Source: Halomonas heilongjiangensis
Lineage (GTDB): Bacteria; Pseudomonadota; Gammaproteobacteria; Pseudomonadales; Halomonadaceae
Assembly: GCF_002879645.1 (NCBI RefSeq)
Contig: NZ_PNRE01000084.1
Location: 1 to 48,378, forward strand
Direction of reading: 5' to 3'
Length of the DNA: 48,378 bases
Shown in pieces: positions 36,528 through 46,654 of the stretch. The position numbers were made by a program, and so were the translations under genes. Every line of letters starts with the position of its first letter. The first letter of the stretch is position 1. Below the pieces are notes generated by a model. The model searched no databases, was not told the DNA's origin, and saw only the letters and a list, made by a program, of their open reading frames with translations.

Positions 36528-37304
36528 ATGGACTATCCCGCCCTGGTGCCCGGCACCCTGCTGCGCCGCTACAAGCGCTTCCTCGCCGACGTGCGCCTCG
36601 ACGACGGCCGCGAGGTGGTGGCGCACTGCCCCAACACCGGCTCCATGCGGGCGGTGAGCGTACCGGGCTGTCGCGTGTGGCTGGCGGCGAGCGACAACCC
36701 CGCGCGCAAGCTGGCCTGGACCTGGGAGCTGATCGAGCTGCCCCAGCCCGATGGCTCGCGGGCCTTGGCCTCGGTCCATACCGGCCGCGCCAACCGCATC
36801 GTCGAGGAGGCGCTGGGCGAGGGGCGGGTGCCCGCGCTCGCCGGCTATGCGGCGCTCCGGCGCGAGGCGAAGGTGGTGCACGGGACCGGGGAGCAGGCGT
36901 CTCGGCTGGATTTTCGCCTCGATGATCCGGTGCGCGGCACGGCCTTCGTCGAGGTCAAGCAGGTGACGCTGAGAGAGACCGATGGCCACGGCTATTTCCC
37001 CGATGCGGTGAGCGTGCGTGGCAGGAAGCACCTCGAGGTGCTGGCCGAGCTCGCCGCCCGGGGCCAGCGAGCCGTGTTGCTGTTCTGCGTGGCCCACGCG
37101 GGCATCCCCGACGTGGCACCGGCCGATCACCTGGATCCGGCCTATGCGGCGACGCTGCGTGAGGTGGCGGGCCGTGGTGTCGAGGTGCTGGCGCACCGCT
37201 GCGAGGTCATGCGTCGCGAAGGCGTACCGGCGGCGATCCGCCTGGGCGCTGCGCTGCCGGTGTCACTCGAGCGCCGGGTGGATGTCGCCCTCGACCTCGA
37301 CTGA
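36528..37304 (+). CDS. sfsA: Sugar fermentation stimulation protein A
   Basis: 258 aa SfsA family: an OB-like N-terminal DNA-binding part and a PD-(D/E)XK nuclease-like part. Motifs include RRYKRFLADVRLDDG, AHCPNTGSM, SRLDFRL and FVEVKQVTLRE; the last carries the predicted ExK. The exact role is unsettled; the E. coli protein affects maltose genes. Co-transcribed with the aminotransferase (5-nt gap). Ends 50 nt before the convergent sigma-like gene. Confidence 0.94.
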   Translation: MDYPALVPGTLLRRYKRFLADVRLDDGREVVAHCPNTGSMRAVSVPGCRVWLAASDNPARKLAWTWELIELPQPDGSRALASVHTGRANRIVEEALGEGRVPALAGYAALRREAKVVHGTGEQASRLDFRLDDPVRGTAFVEVKQVTLRETDGHGYFPDAVSVRGRKHLEVLAELAARGQRAVLLFCVAHAGIPDVAPADHLDPAYAATLREVAGRGVEVLAHRCEVMRREGVPAAIRLGAALPVSLERRVDVALDLD

Positions 37305-37353
37305 GTCGGGGGTGACCCAGAGATCGTCACGCAGCGCTCGCTTGCCCATCCGC

Positions 37354-38625
37354 TCAGGCCGGGACGCACTCCGGCAGGGCCTGTGCCACGCGCTCCAGGG
37401 CGTCTCGTCCCTTCGCGTCGCCGGCGTGTCGTTGCCACCATTGGCGGTGAACGCTGCGGACCCGGACCGTGATCTCGGAGAGCCCCAGGACCTGCGCCAT
37501 CGCCAGCCGATGCAGGCCCTTGTTGGTCTTGATGATCCGACCATGACGGTCGATCGTCACCCCCAGCCTGTCCTTGCCCTCGTGCTTGTCGAAGCCGAAA
37601 CAGGCCATGTTCTCCATGTACAGCAGGTAGAGCCGCAGGTACTCGAGGATGCGTTCACGGCTGTCGAGCAGCATCCCCTTGTGGTGGGAGCGCAGCGGGC
37701 GGCCCTGTTCCCGCTGCTGCTCGAGCCGCCGGAAGGTCTCGCTGCGGCTCGGCTCCAGCCGATGGGTCCAGAGATCCTGGATGAAGCGGGTGCGACTGCT
37801 GTCGGCCAGGGAGTGGTGGGGCAGGTCCCAGTCACCGGACCACAGGAACAGGTTCGAGGCCTTGCGCCGCTCCGTGCGGTCGGGAAAGGCATCGGGATAG
37901 CTCATGCAGCGGACCAATCGCCCGGGGTTCACCTCGAGATCCAGGCGGTCGCCCAGGGCGGCTTCGACACTGCGCCGTGGCAACCCCTGGGCTTCCAGCC
38001 ACTGGCCGACGGAACGCTGGGCCAGCCAGCGCCGGAATGCCCACTCCTCCAGGGGTCGACCCAGGCGACGCTTGAAGCCCTCCTTGGCCTGGTAGGCGAG
38101 GCGGGAGGTCAGCATCTTGCGGCGGAGCCTGGCGTCGTAGAGCGGCGGATGCACCAGCTCCCCGGTGGGGGTCCTCGGCAGCTGCGGGGCCGCCAGCCGA
38201 GCCAACAGGGACTCGGTCAGGCGATCGCCCAGCGATGCACTGGGCGGTCGCGGCTCCAGGCCGTGGGCCAGCGTCCACAGGGCCTGGCCCTGCAACCCGG
38301 TGGGGACCGCTCGGGGGGCCGAGGGGGGGCGGCCAGCCAGGGCCTCGAGCTGGCTGTGCAGCCGGCTGCCGAGGATGGTGAAGAGCCAGGAACCCGGGGG
38401 AAGGTCATCGGCGGCGAAGCGCCCGGCATTGAGCCAGGCCAGCAGCAGGGTGTCGTGCACGACATCCTCGGACTGGCGGACGTCCTGTACGAAGTGGAGG
38501 GCGGTGGCCAGCATCGCGGGAGCGACGGCTTGCCGAAGTCGGTGGAATCCCTCGGGGTCCCGGTGGCGGCAGGCGTCCAGGGCCTGCGTCAGGGGGGCCG
38601 GATTCTCCGGCAGGCGCGCACTCAT
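37354..38625 (-). CDS. Sigma-70 region-2-like / ParB-like fusion protein, function unknown
   Basis: 423 aa from the ATG at 38625, which has AGGTGA 8 nt before it. A GTG at 38637 overlapping the upstream stop (GTGA) is an alternative start. Residues about 14-92 resemble ECF sigma region 2 (SEDVVHDTLLLAWLNAGRF, then PGSWLFTILGSRL), but no region 4 helix-turn-helix follows. Residues 100-250 are unassigned. From about 255, SGDWD, then GVTIDRHGRIIKTNKGLHRLAMAQVLGL and VRSVHRQWW (about 355-397), resemble ParB-like domains of other hypothetical proteins. It is last in the yggS-proC-yggT-metX-metW-DUF4426 unit, where rdgB sits in Pseudomonas. Both domain calls are by eye. Confidence 0.8.
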   Translation of the reverse strand: MSARLPENPAPLTQALDACRHRDPEGFHRLRQAVAPAMLATALHFVQDVRQSEDVVHDTLLLAWLNAGRFAADDLPPGSWLFTILGSRLHSQLEALAGRPPSAPRAVPTGLQGQALWTLAHGLEPRPPSASLGDRLTESLLARLAAPQLPRTPTGELVHPPLYDARLRRKMLTSRLAYQAKEGFKRRLGRPLEEWAFRRWLAQRSVGQWLEAQGLPRRSVEAALGDRLDLEVNPGRLVRCMSYPDAFPDRTERRKASNLFLWSGDWDLPHHSLADSSRTRFIQDLWTHRLEPSRSETFRRLEQQREQGRPLRSHHKGMLLDSRERILEYLRLYLLYMENMACFGFDKHEGKDRLGVTIDRHGRIIKTNKGLHRLAMAQVLGLSEITVRVRSVHRQWWQRHAGDAKGRDALERVAQALPECVPA

Positions 38626-38633
38626 CCGAAGGG

Positions 38634-39086
38634 TCACCTGTCTATATAGAATCGCTGGATGAAGCTGACTTCGGCGGGTTCACTGTTGCGGTCGTAGCGT
38701 ACCTCGAGGTCGAAGCGCATGGGGGCGTCCTCGTGGATGCGGAAGACCGCGATCTGCGACACGCTGTCGCCGCTGCGCAGGGTGCGGAAGGCGAGCGGTT
38801 CGCCGTTCGCGCCCCCCAGTTCACCGACTCGGCCGTTGACGGTGGCCGGCACGACCCGGGTCGTGCCGTCCTCCTGCTCCTCGAGCACGCTGACATTGAG
38901 CAGCGCCATCACCGGGCTGCGCTGGATGCGGTGTTCCTCGGCGACCTCCCGGGGCAGGAAGCTGGTGTTCACTGCACTGTAGTGGATCTGGTAGTCACCG
39001 ACCTGCTCGAACTGCTGGGCCTGCAGCGGCGGGGCAAGCAGCAACAGCCCCCCCAGGGCCAGGCCGGTCAGGAATCGCTGGATCAT
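38634..39086 (-). CDS. DUF4426 family secreted/periplasmic protein
   Basis: 150 aa. Signal peptide MIQRFLTGLALGGLLLLAPPLQA with likely cleavage after residue 23, leaving a small beta-rich domain (QVGDYQIHYSAVNTSFL, VMALLNVSVLEE, FDLEVRYDRNSEPAEVSFIQRFY). This family is usually found next to metW in gammaproteobacteria. No catalytic motif is known to me. Its stop overlaps the possible GTG start of the downstream fusion gene. Confidence 0.9.
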   Translation of the reverse strand: MIQRFLTGLALGGLLLLAPPLQAQQFEQVGDYQIHYSAVNTSFLPREVAEEHRIQRSPVMALLNVSVLEEQEDGTTRVVPATVNGRVGELGGANGEPLAFRTLRSGDSVSQIAVFRIHEDAPMRFDLEVRYDRNSEPAEVSFIQRFYIDR

Positions 39087-39136
39087 GGTATGCCCCCGGT
39101 CTTGCGCTTCGGTTCGTGGTTCTTGTTCTGCTCGAG

Positions 39137-39739
39137 TCAGTCACTCCGGCGGGTGACGCGGAAGATGGCGATCTCGCCGAACAGGTTAGGCCACCAGCGC
39201 GAGGTCCAGTGGCCCTCGTGGTCGCCGATACCCACCGCCCGGTCGACGATGATCAGACCCTTGTCGCGGCAGAGTTGTTCAAAGTCGTTGAAGGTCGACA
39301 GATGGATGTTGGGGGTGTCGTACCAGGCGTGGGGCAGCGACTTGGAGACCGGCATGTAGCCCTTGAGGCCGAGATAGGCCCGGTGTCGCCAGTAGGCGAA
39401 GTTGGGGAAGGTGATGATGCACTCTTCCGCCACGCGCAGCATCTCGTCGAGCATGCGGTCGGGACGGCGCAGGGCCTGCAGGGCCTGGGTCATGATCACC
39501 AGGTCGCAGGCGTCGTCCTCGAAGTTGGCCAGCCCCTCGTCGAGGTTCTGCTCGATGACGTTGACGCCGCGTTCGATGCAGGCGGTGATGCCCGCCGGGT
39601 CGATCTCCAGCCCGTAGCCGGTGACCTTCTTGTCGCGGGCCAGGGCCGCCAGCAGGGTGCCGTCGCCGCAGGCCAGGTCGAGGATGTGGGCCCCCTCGGG
39701 CACCCAGTCGTGGATCAGCTTGAAGTCGGCACGCATCAT
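39137..39739 (-). CDS. metW: Methionine biosynthesis protein MetW
   Basis: 200 aa SAM-methyltransferase-like protein that accompanies MetX; in other bacteria it supports homoserine acylation. SAM loop [15 protein letters not shown], then [25 protein letters not shown], and the MetW-specific [20 protein letters not shown] and [16 protein letters not shown]. The ATG at 39739 follows GGAGGA by 6 nt and overlaps the metX stop (ATGA); a second ATG follows directly. Confidence 0.96.
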   Translation of the reverse strand: MMRADFKLIHDWVPEGAHILDLACGDGTLLAALARDKKVTGYGLEIDPAGITACIERGVNVIEQNLDEGLANFEDDACDLVIMTQALQALRRPDRMLDEMLRVAEECIITFPNFAYWRHRAYLGLKGYMPVSKSLPHAWYDTPNIHLSTFNDFEQLCRDKGLIIVDRAVGIGDHEGHWTSRWWPNLFGEIAIFRVTRRSD

Positions 39740-40935
39740 GGGTGGTCCTCCAGGCCGAGGTCCCGGGCCACGCGGGCCATGAAGGCGGTGAACACCGCCT
39801 GGTAGCGGGGCTCGGGCATCAGGAAGGCGTCGTGACCGTGGGGGGAGTCGATATTGGCGTAGCTGACCGCCTTGCCGGCACGCACCAAGGCGTTGACCAG
39901 TTCCCGCGAGCGTGACGGCGGGAAGCGCCAATCGGTGGTGAAGCTGACCACCAGAAAGGGGCAGGCCGCCGGCGCCAGGGCCCGGGCGAGGTCGCCACCG
40001 TGGGGCGCGGCCGGGTCGAAGTAGTCCAGCGCCTTGGTCATCAGCAGGTAGGTGTTGGCGTCGAAGGAGGTGGAGAAGGTGTCGCCCTGATAGCGCAGGT
40101 AGGACTCCACCTGGAACTCGACGTCGTAGCCGAAGTTGAGGTCGTCGGTGCGCAGGTCGCGGCCGAACTTGCTGCCCATGGCGTCCTCCGACAGGTAGGT
40201 GATGTGTCCCACCATGCGGGCGAGCTTGAGGCCGCGTCGGGGCACCTTGCCCTGCTCGGCATACCAGCCGTCGTGATAGTCGGGGTCGGAGCGGATCGCC
40301 TGGCGGGCGACCTCGTTGAAGGCGATGTTCTGGGCCGACAGCTTCGGCGTGGCGGCGATCACCGCCGCATTGGCGATTCGCTCGGGATAGGCGAGGGTCC
40401 ACTGGACCACCTGCATGCCGCCGAGGCTGCCGCCGATCACCGCGGCGAAGCGCTCGATGCCGAGCCGGTCGGCCAGCCGCGCCTGGCTATGGACCCAGTC
40501 ACCCACCGTCATCATCGGGAAGTCCGGCCCCCACTGGCGGCCGGTCTCGGGGTTCTCGCTGTTCGGGCCGGTGCTGCCGTGGCAGCCGCCGAGGTTGTTC
40601 AGCGAGACCACGAAGTAGCGGTCGGTATCGATGGACTTGCCGGGGCCGATATGGGCGTCCCACCAGCCCGGCTTGCGCTCCTCGGCGCTGTGGAAGCCGG
40701 CGGCGTGGTGGTGGCCGGAGAGGGCATGGCAGATCAGCACGGCATTGGAGCGCGCGGCGTTGAGCGTGCCGTAGGTTTCATAGACGAGGTCGTAGGCCGG
40801 CAGCGTCTTGCCGCAGGCCAGGGCCAGGGGGTCGTCGAAGTGCGCCGTCTGCGGCGTCACCAGGCCGACCGAGTCGCGCGGAAGCTCGGGCATCAGTCGT
40901 TCGGTGTCCAGTCGTTGCGTGGTGCCTGTAGTCAT
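39736..40935 (-). CDS. metX: Homoserine O-acyltransferase (MetX family)
   Basis: Activates homoserine for methionine synthesis. 399 aa alpha/beta hydrolase. The nucleophile Ser170 is in IGGSLGG, and GHDAFL supplies the His. [14 protein letters not shown] and [12 protein letters not shown] are conserved. Pseudomonas relatives use succinyl-CoA; the acyl donor here is not proven. M15 (40893) is an alternative start closer to the family N-terminus, but GGAA lies only before M1. Coupled to metW. Confidence 0.96.
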   Translation of the reverse strand: MTTGTTQRLDTERLMPELPRDSVGLVTPQTAHFDDPLALACGKTLPAYDLVYETYGTLNAARSNAVLICHALSGHHHAAGFHSAEERKPGWWDAHIGPGKSIDTDRYFVVSLNNLGGCHGSTGPNSENPETGRQWGPDFPMMTVGDWVHSQARLADRLGIERFAAVIGGSLGGMQVVQWTLAYPERIANAAVIAATPKLSAQNIAFNEVARQAIRSDPDYHDGWYAEQGKVPRRGLKLARMVGHITYLSEDAMGSKFGRDLRTDDLNFGYDVEFQVESYLRYQGDTFSTSFDANTYLLMTKALDYFDPAAPHGGDLARALAPAACPFLVVSFTTDWRFPPSRSRELVNALVRAGKAVSYANIDSPHGHDAFLMPEPRYQAVFTAFMARVARDLGLEDHP

Positions 40936-40946
40936 GGCGTTCCGGC

Positions 40947-41540
40947 TCAGAGGCCGACCAGGGCGCCGGAGATGCCGGCCGCACGGGTCAGCGAGCCCAC
41001 CACGATACCATCGATGATGCTGATGGCGATGAAGGCCACGATGGGCGAGATGTCGATCATGCCCAGCGGCGGGATCACGCGGCGCAGCGGCGCCATGATC
41101 GGTTCCACCAGCTGCATCACCAGGAGCGCGCCGGGATGGCTGGCGTTGGGGGCGACCCAGCTGAGGATGATCATCACGATCAGCGCGAAGAAATAGATCT
41201 TGAGGATGGCGTTGGCCAGTGCCGCGACCGAGCCGATGGCCACGCCGACCAGCGGTGGCATGCCGAAGCCGGCCACCTGCAGGATCACCACGATGCTCAC
41301 CGCCTTGAGCACGAAACCGGCCGCCAGGGTGGCCAGGTCGAAACGGTTCATCACCGGGCCGAGGAAGCCCTGGAAGGGACGCACCGCCGGCTGGGTGATC
41401 TTCACCACCGACTGGCTGATGGGGTTGTAGTAGTCGGCCCGGGATGCCTGCAGCAGGAAGCGCAGCATCAGCAGGAACAGGTAGATATTGATGAGGGTGT
41501 TGACCAGCAGCAGGCCGGCACTTCCCAGTTGACTGCCCAT
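40947..41540 (-). CDS. yggT: YggT family membrane protein
   Basis: 197 aa integral membrane protein with two YggT repeats (about 10-95 and 100-190), each with two or three hydrophobic helices. Repeated signature [29 protein letters not shown], and in the second repeat [33 protein letters not shown]. Possibly osmotic-stress related, but function is not established. Between proC and metX as in pseudomonads. Confidence 0.93.
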   Translation of the reverse strand: MGSQLGSAGLLLVNTLINIYLFLLMLRFLLQASRADYYNPISQSVVKITQPAVRPFQGFLGPVMNRFDLATLAAGFVLKAVSIVVILQVAGFGMPPLVGVAIGSVAALANAILKIYFFALIVMIILSWVAPNASHPGALLVMQLVEPIMAPLRRVIPPLGMIDISPIVAFIAISIIDGIVVGSLTRAAGISGALVGL

Positions 41541-41605
41541 CAGGGCTCCTCCATGTCTTTAAAAACGCGGACTTGTGTACACATGCCGAGTCAATGCCGG
41601 TCGGG

Positions 41606-42430
41606 TCAACGCGTGCCGAGCTCGTCGGCCATCTCGCGGGCGCGGGCGGCGCAGGCCTCGAGCGCTTCCCCCATGATCCGGCGCAGCCCGGCGCTTTCCA
41701 GGTGTTCGATGGCGCGCTCGGTGGTACCGCCGGGGGACATCACGTTGCGCTTGAGTTCGGCCGGGGTCTTGTCGCTCTGCTGGGCCATCTTCGCTGCGCC
41801 CAGCGCCGTCTGCATCGCCAGGCGGCGGGCGGTCTCGGCGGGCAGGCCGAGGGATACGCCGGCGTCTTCCATCGCCTCGAGCATCAGGAAGAAATAGGCC
41901 GGGCCACTGCCGGATACCGCGGTCACGGCATCGAGCAGGGACTCCTCCTCGACCCACTCGACCAGGCCCACCGCCTCCAGCAGTTCGGTGGCGAGCCGGC
42001 GCTGCTCGTCGCTGACGTTGGCGTTGGCGAAGAGTCCGGCGGCGCCGGCGCCGACCAGCGAAGGCGTGTTGGGCATGCAGCGCACCACCGCCAGGTCACC
42101 ACCCAGCCAGTGCTCGAGGGCCTCGGCAGGCAGGCCGGCGGCCACCGAGATGATCAGCGGACGGCGGCGCTGGACCACGTCACGCAGTCCCTCGCAGACG
42201 TCGCGCATCATCTGGGGTTTCACCGCCAGCACCACCACGTCGGCCTGGCCGACGGCGGCGGCGTTGTCGGTATTGGTGTGGATACCGAAGCGTTCGTGCA
42301 CCGGGGCAAGAAAGGCATCGCTGGGCGAGGTGGCGGTGATGGCGGAGGGCGAGAAGCCGTTGTCGATCATGCCGCCGATGATGGCGCTGGCCATGTTGCC
42401 GGCGCCGATGAAGGTGACTCTGCTGGCCAT
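41606..42430 (-). CDS. proC: Pyrroline-5-carboxylate reductase
   Basis: Last step of proline synthesis. 274 aa. NAD(P) loop [15 protein letters not shown] at the N-terminus, VLAVKPQMM, and the C-terminal [15 protein letters not shown] signature. ATG at 42430 with AGGA upstream; the longer frame is non-conserved. Downstream of yggS, typical yggS-proC-yggT order. Confidence 0.97.
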   Translation of the reverse strand: MASRVTFIGAGNMASAIIGGMIDNGFSPSAITATSPSDAFLAPVHERFGIHTNTDNAAAVGQADVVVLAVKPQMMRDVCEGLRDVVQRRRPLIISVAAGLPAEALEHWLGGDLAVVRCMPNTPSLVGAGAAGLFANANVSDEQRRLATELLEAVGLVEWVEEESLLDAVTAVSGSGPAYFFLMLEAMEDAGVSLGLPAETARRLAMQTALGAAKMAQQSDKTPAELKRNVMSPGGTTERAIEHLESAGLRRIMGEALEACAARAREMADELGTR

Positions 42431-42495
42431 GCGATCTGTCCTGTGTCGGTCGACGAATGTTCGGCCGGCCTGCATTGCCGGCACGCGTGTTGAGC

Positions 42496-43203
42496 TTACT
42501 GTCGTGCTGCCCGCTCGCCGAAGATGGCGGTGCCCAGCCGGACCAGGGTGGCACCCTCCAGCACGGCGGCCTCCAGATCGGCGGTCATGCCCATCGACAG
42601 GGTGTCCAGCGGTGCGTCCGGGAAGCGTTCCTGCAGGGCCGCCAGGGCCTCGCGCAGCCGGGCAAAGGGCGCACGCTGGGCCTCGCGGTCCTCGGCCGGC
42701 GCGGGAATCGCCATCAGCCCGCGCAGGCGCAGGGCCGGCATCGCCAGCACCGCCTCCGCCAGGGCCGGCAGCTCGGCGAGCAGGACGCCGGACTTGCTGG
42801 GCTCCTCGCTGATGTTGACCTGCAGACAGACGTCGAGTGGCCCGAGCCCCGCGGGGCGTTGATCGTTGAGACGCTGGGCGAGCTTTTCCCGGTCTAGGCT
42901 GTGTACCCAGGCGAAGTGCTCGGCCACGGCGCGCGTCTTGTTGGATTGCAGCGGACCGATGAAATGCCAGACGATGTCGTCGAGGTCCGCGAGTTCGGCC
43001 TGTTTGTCGAGGGCTTCCTGGACATAGTTCTCGCCGAAGTCGCGCTGGCCGAGCTGCCAGGCCTCGCGTATCAGGCCCGCCGGCTTGGTCTTGCTGACGG
43101 CGAGCAGGCGGGCGCCCGCTACGGGGCGCCCGGCGGCCCGCAGGGCCTCGGCCAGGCGGGCACGGGCAGCGGCCAGTGACTCGGAAAGTACCAAAGCCTT
43201 CAT
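42496..43203 (-). CDS. yggS: YggS family pyridoxal phosphate homeostasis protein
   Basis: 235 aa PLP-binding fold-type III protein without known catalysis. PLP Lys38 in LLAVSKTKP; FGENYVQEALDKQ, WHFIGPLQSNK and LSMGMTADLEAAV are all family blocks. The ATG at 43203 is divergent from pilT across 67 bp. Confidence 0.96.
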   Translation of the reverse strand: MKALVLSESLAAARARLAEALRAAGRPVAGARLLAVSKTKPAGLIREAWQLGQRDFGENYVQEALDKQAELADLDDIVWHFIGPLQSNKTRAVAEHFAWVHSLDREKLAQRLNDQRPAGLGPLDVCLQVNISEEPSKSGVLLAELPALAEAVLAMPALRLRGLMAIPAPAEDREAQRAPFARLREALAALQERFPDAPLDTLSMGMTADLEAAVLEGATLVRLGTAIFGERAARQ

Positions 43204-43270
43204 CACGTAAGGTCTGTCATACTGGTCATAACTGAAGGGAACCTTATCATCCCGGAAGCAGGGGAAACGC

Positions 43271-44305
43271 ATGGATATTACCGAACTGCTGGCGTTCTCG
43301 GCAAAGCAGAACGCGTCGGACCTCCATCTGTCGGCAGGCCTGCCGCCGATGATACGTGTCGACGGCGACATCCGCCGGCTCAATGTGCCGGCCATGGAGG
43401 ACCGTGAGGTCCGCAAGCTGATCTACGACATCATGGCGGATCGGCAGCGCCGCGACTACGAGGAGTTCTACGAGACCGACTTTTCGTTCGAGGTCCCGGG
43501 GGTCTCGCGCTTTCGTGTCAACGTCTTCAACCAGGTGCGCGGGGCCGGGGCGGTGTTTCGTACCATTCCCTCGGAAGTGCTGACCCTGGACGACCTGGGG
43601 ATGGGCGACGTCTTCCGCCGCCTGGCCATGTTGCCCCGCGGCCTGGTGCTGGTGACCGGCCCCACCGGTTCGGGCAAGAGCACGACGCTCGCGGCGATGA
43701 TCGACTACATCAACGACAATCGTTACGAGCATATCCTCACCATCGAGGACCCGGTGGAATTCGTCCACCGCAGCAAGCGCTGCCTGGTCAACCAGCGTGA
43801 GGTGCACCGTGATACCCATGGCTTTGCCCCGGCCCTGCGCAGCGCCCTGCGCGAGGACCCGGACATCATCCTGGTCGGCGAGATGCGTGACCTGGAGACC
43901 ATTCGCCTGGCATTGACCGCGGCCGAGACCGGTCACCTGGTATTCGGCACCCTGCACACCACGTCGGCGGCCAAGACCATCGACCGTATCATCGACGTCT
44001 TTCCCGGCGACGAGAAGTCCATGGTGCGCTCGATGCTCTCCGAGTCGCTGCAGGCGGTGGTCTCCCAGGCCCTGCTGAAGCGCCAGGGCGGGGGGCGAGT
44101 GGCGGCCCACGAGATTCTCGTCGCCACGGCGGCGGTACGCAACCTGATCCGCGAGGACAAGGTGGCGCAGATCTACTCGGCGATCCAGACCGGCGGCAAC
44201 CTGGGCATGCAGACCCTGGACGCCTCGCTGGCCAGGCTGGTGGCCGACAACGTGGTGGCCCGGGACGAGGCTCAGGCCAAGGCCAAGAGCGTGCTGGCGA
44301 GCTGA
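43271..44305 (+). CDS. pilT: Type IV pilus retraction ATPase PilT
   Basis: Hexameric ATPase that depolymerises type IV pili for twitching. 344 aa. Walker A GPTGSGKS at 130-137, the Asp box LTIEDPVEFVH, and Walker B PDIILVGEMRDLET. The His box is GHLVFGTLHTTSA. The ribosome binding site AGGGG precedes the ATG. Followed at 27 nt by pilU; divergent from yggS as in Pseudomonas. Confidence 0.97.
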   Translation: MDITELLAFSAKQNASDLHLSAGLPPMIRVDGDIRRLNVPAMEDREVRKLIYDIMADRQRRDYEEFYETDFSFEVPGVSRFRVNVFNQVRGAGAVFRTIPSEVLTLDDLGMGDVFRRLAMLPRGLVLVTGPTGSGKSTTLAAMIDYINDNRYEHILTIEDPVEFVHRSKRCLVNQREVHRDTHGFAPALRSALREDPDIILVGEMRDLETIRLALTAAETGHLVFGTLHTTSAAKTIDRIIDVFPGDEKSMVRSMLSESLQAVVSQALLKRQGGGRVAAHEILVATAAVRNLIREDKVAQIYSAIQTGGNLGMQTLDASLARLVADNVVARDEAQAKAKSVLAS

Positions 44306-44332
44306 GCACGAGACGAGTAGAGGAGCAGGGAC

Positions 44333-45475
44333 ATGACGGCAACAGAGTGGCTTCACCAGCTGCTGGACATCATGGTGCAGAGGGAGGCGTCGGATCTGCT
44401 GATCTCGGTGAATGCCCCGCCGACCCTGAAGATGGCGGGCCAACTCACCCCCCTGGGGGATCAGGCGCTCAGTGTTCAGCAGGTCAACGAGCTGGTCAAC
44501 GCCTCGGTCCCCGAGGGGTTGCGCGCGCGTTTCCAGGCCGAGCGTGAGGCCAATTTCGCGCTCAGCCTCAGCGGGCGCGGTCGTTTCCGGGTCAGCGCCT
44601 TCCAGCAGCGCAACCAGCTGGCGATGGTGATCCGCCGTATCGCCTTCGAGATTCCCCACCTGGAGGAGCTGTCGCTGCCCCCGGTGCTGGGGGAGCTGGC
44701 CAACATCAAGCGCGGCCTGGTGTTCGTGGTCGGGGGGACCGGCACCGGCAAGTCGACCACCCTGGCGTCGATGATCCAGCAGCGCAACGAGACCATCGGC
44801 GGCCACATCATCAGTGTCGAGGATCCCATCGAGTACGTTCACCCGCACCGCAAGGCGATCATCAACCAGCGGGAAGTGGGCATCGACACCGACTCCTTCG
44901 AGGTGGCGCTGAAGAACACCCTGCGCCAGGCGCCCGACGTGATCCTGATCGGCGAGGTGCGTACCCGGGAGACCATGGAGCATGCGCTGACCTTCGCCGA
45001 GACCGGCCACCTCTGCCTGGCCACCCTGCACGCCAACAATGCCAACCAGGCGCTGGATCGCATCATCCACTTCTTCCCCCATGAGCGGCACGAGCAGATC
45101 TGGCTCGATCTGTCGCTCAACCTGCAGGCCATCGTCGCGCAGCAGCTGTTGCCGACGGTGGACGGTGGCCGCTGCCCGGCCATCGAGATCCTGCTCAAGT
45201 CGCCGCTGATCGGCGACCTGGTCCGCAAGGGCGAGGTGACCGAGATCAAGAACGTCATGGCGCGCTCACGGGACCTGGGCATGCAGACCTTCGACCAGGC
45301 GCTCTATGACCTCTTCAGGGCAGGCAGGATCACCGAGGAGGTGGCGCTGGTGCACGCCGATTCCGCCAACGACCTGCGGATGATGATCAAGTACGGTGAC
45401 CAGAACAGCGAGGGGCTTGCCCAGGCCAGGGAGGCGGCGAACCACCTGTCGCTGCGCGGCGAGGACGACTTCTAG
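44333..45475 (+). CDS. pilU: PilT/PilU family type IV pilus ATPase PilU
   Basis: PilT-dependent retraction ATPase. 380 aa. Walker A GGTGTGKS at 134-141, ISVEDPIEYVHPH, PDVILIGEVRTRETMEHAL, and GHLCLATLHANNANQALDRI. The acidic C-terminal extension (about 345-380) is longer than in PilT, as usual for PilU. Confidence 0.96.
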   Translation: MTATEWLHQLLDIMVQREASDLLISVNAPPTLKMAGQLTPLGDQALSVQQVNELVNASVPEGLRARFQAEREANFALSLSGRGRFRVSAFQQRNQLAMVIRRIAFEIPHLEELSLPPVLGELANIKRGLVFVVGGTGTGKSTTLASMIQQRNETIGGHIISVEDPIEYVHPHRKAIINQREVGIDTDSFEVALKNTLRQAPDVILIGEVRTRETMEHALTFAETGHLCLATLHANNANQALDRIIHFFPHERHEQIWLDLSLNLQAIVAQQLLPTVDGGRCPAIEILLKSPLIGDLVRKGEVTEIKNVMARSRDLGMQTFDQALYDLFRAGRITEEVALVHADSANDLRMMIKYGDQNSEGLAQAREAANHLSLRGEDDF

Positions 45476-45496
45476 GCATGTCGTGCCGTATGCCGG

Positions 45497-46636
45497 TCAG
45501 GCGGCGTAGACACCGCCGAGGACGCGGCAGCCCGAAGCCCCGGTGACCGAGGGCAGGTTGCCGGGCCGGGCCTGGAGCCTTCGCCAGGCGAGCCAGGCGA
45601 AGGCGCCGGCCTCCAGCCAGTCGGCGGGCCAGCCCCAGTCGGCGCTGGCGACCAGCGGCGTCTCGGGCAGGTGGCGCGCCAGGCGGGTCAGCAGATCGGG
45701 GTTGTGGGCACCACCGCCGCAGGGGATCAGCGCCGCGGCTGGGGGGGCCGCCAGCCGTTCCCGCGCCATCCCGATGCCGAGGGCGATGCTGGTCGCGGTC
45801 AGCTCGGCGAGTGTCGCCTGTACATCCTCCGGTGCCTCCTCCCCCGTCAGCCGTCGTTCCAGCCAGTCGAGGTGGAACAGCTCGCGGCCCGTGCTGCGGG
45901 GCGGCGGCTGGTGGAAGAACGGCTCCGCCAGCAGGCGCTCCAGCAGGGCGTCATCCACCCGGCCCGAGGCCGCCCACTCCCCTCCGGCATCGAAGCGCCC
46001 GCCGCGGTGGCGGGCATACCAGGCATCCAGCAGGGCATTGGCCGGGCCGGTGTCGAAGCCGAGCGGAGCCCGTTCGTCTTCCGTCGGTGGCAGCAGCGTC
46101 AGGTTGGCGAAACCGCCCAGGTTCAGCACCAGGCGCCATTCGCCCGCGGCACGCAGCAGCGCTTCATGAAAGGCCGGGGCGAGGGGAGCCGCCTGCCCCC
46201 CGGCGGCGAGGTCGCGGCGGCGGAAGTCGGCCACCACCGGGCAGCCGGTGAGTTCGGCGAGCAGGCTGGGGTTGTCGAGCTGCAGGGTATAGGCGGGGCC
46301 GCCATCATGGCCGTGGGGGGCATGCTCGATGGTCTGGCCGTGGCTGCCAATGGCGGCGATCGCCTCGCGCGGCGTGTGGCTGGTGGCCAGCAGTGCCTCC
46401 ACCGTGTCGGCCTGCAGGCGACAAAGGGCATCCTCGGCGGCGGCCAGCTCGGCGAAGCTCACCCGCTCGGCATGGCAGAGCCGCCAGAGGCGCTGGCGCA
46501 GCGGCTCGGGCATCGGTTCGGCGTGGGTCGCCACCAGGCGCGGGCGGTCCATCGCGTCGCTCTCCGCTATCTCCACCAGGGCGGCGTCGATGCCGTCGAG
46601 ACTGGTGCCGGACATCAGGCCGATGAACAGTGACAT
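45497..46636 (-). CDS. anmK: Anhydro-N-acetylmuramic acid kinase
   Basis: Phosphorylates anhMurNAc during peptidoglycan recycling, giving MurNAc-6-P. 379 aa. ASKHA-fold with [15 protein letters not shown] at 6-20, [19 protein letters not shown] and [13 protein letters not shown] 46636 follows GGGAGAG; the 13-codon extension is rejected. Convergent with pilU, divergent from tyrS, like the anmK-to-tyrZ neighbourhood in P. aeruginosa. Confidence 0.96.
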   Translation of the reverse strand: MSLFIGLMSGTSLDGIDAALVEIAESDAMDRPRLVATHAEPMPEPLRQRLWRLCHAERVSFAELAAAEDALCRLQADTVEALLATSHTPREAIAAIGSHGQTIEHAPHGHDGGPAYTLQLDNPSLLAELTGCPVVADFRRRDLAAGGQAAPLAPAFHEALLRAAGEWRLVLNLGGFANLTLLPPTEDERAPLGFDTGPANALLDAWYARHRGGRFDAGGEWAASGRVDDALLERLLAEPFFHQPPPRSTGRELFHLDWLERRLTGEEAPEDVQATLAELTATSIALGIGMARERLAAPPAAALIPCGGGAHNPDLLTRLARHLPETPLVASADWGWPADWLEAGAFAWLAWRRLQARPGNLPSVTGASGCRVLGGVYAA

Positions 46637-46654
46637 GTGTCTCTCCCGAGTCGA

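Noticed and set aside
39740..40402. Longer frame extending metW upstream to 421 codons
   Set aside because: The extension is an out-of-frame reading of metX. The metW ATG at 39739 with GGAGGA upstream gives the normal 200-aa protein.
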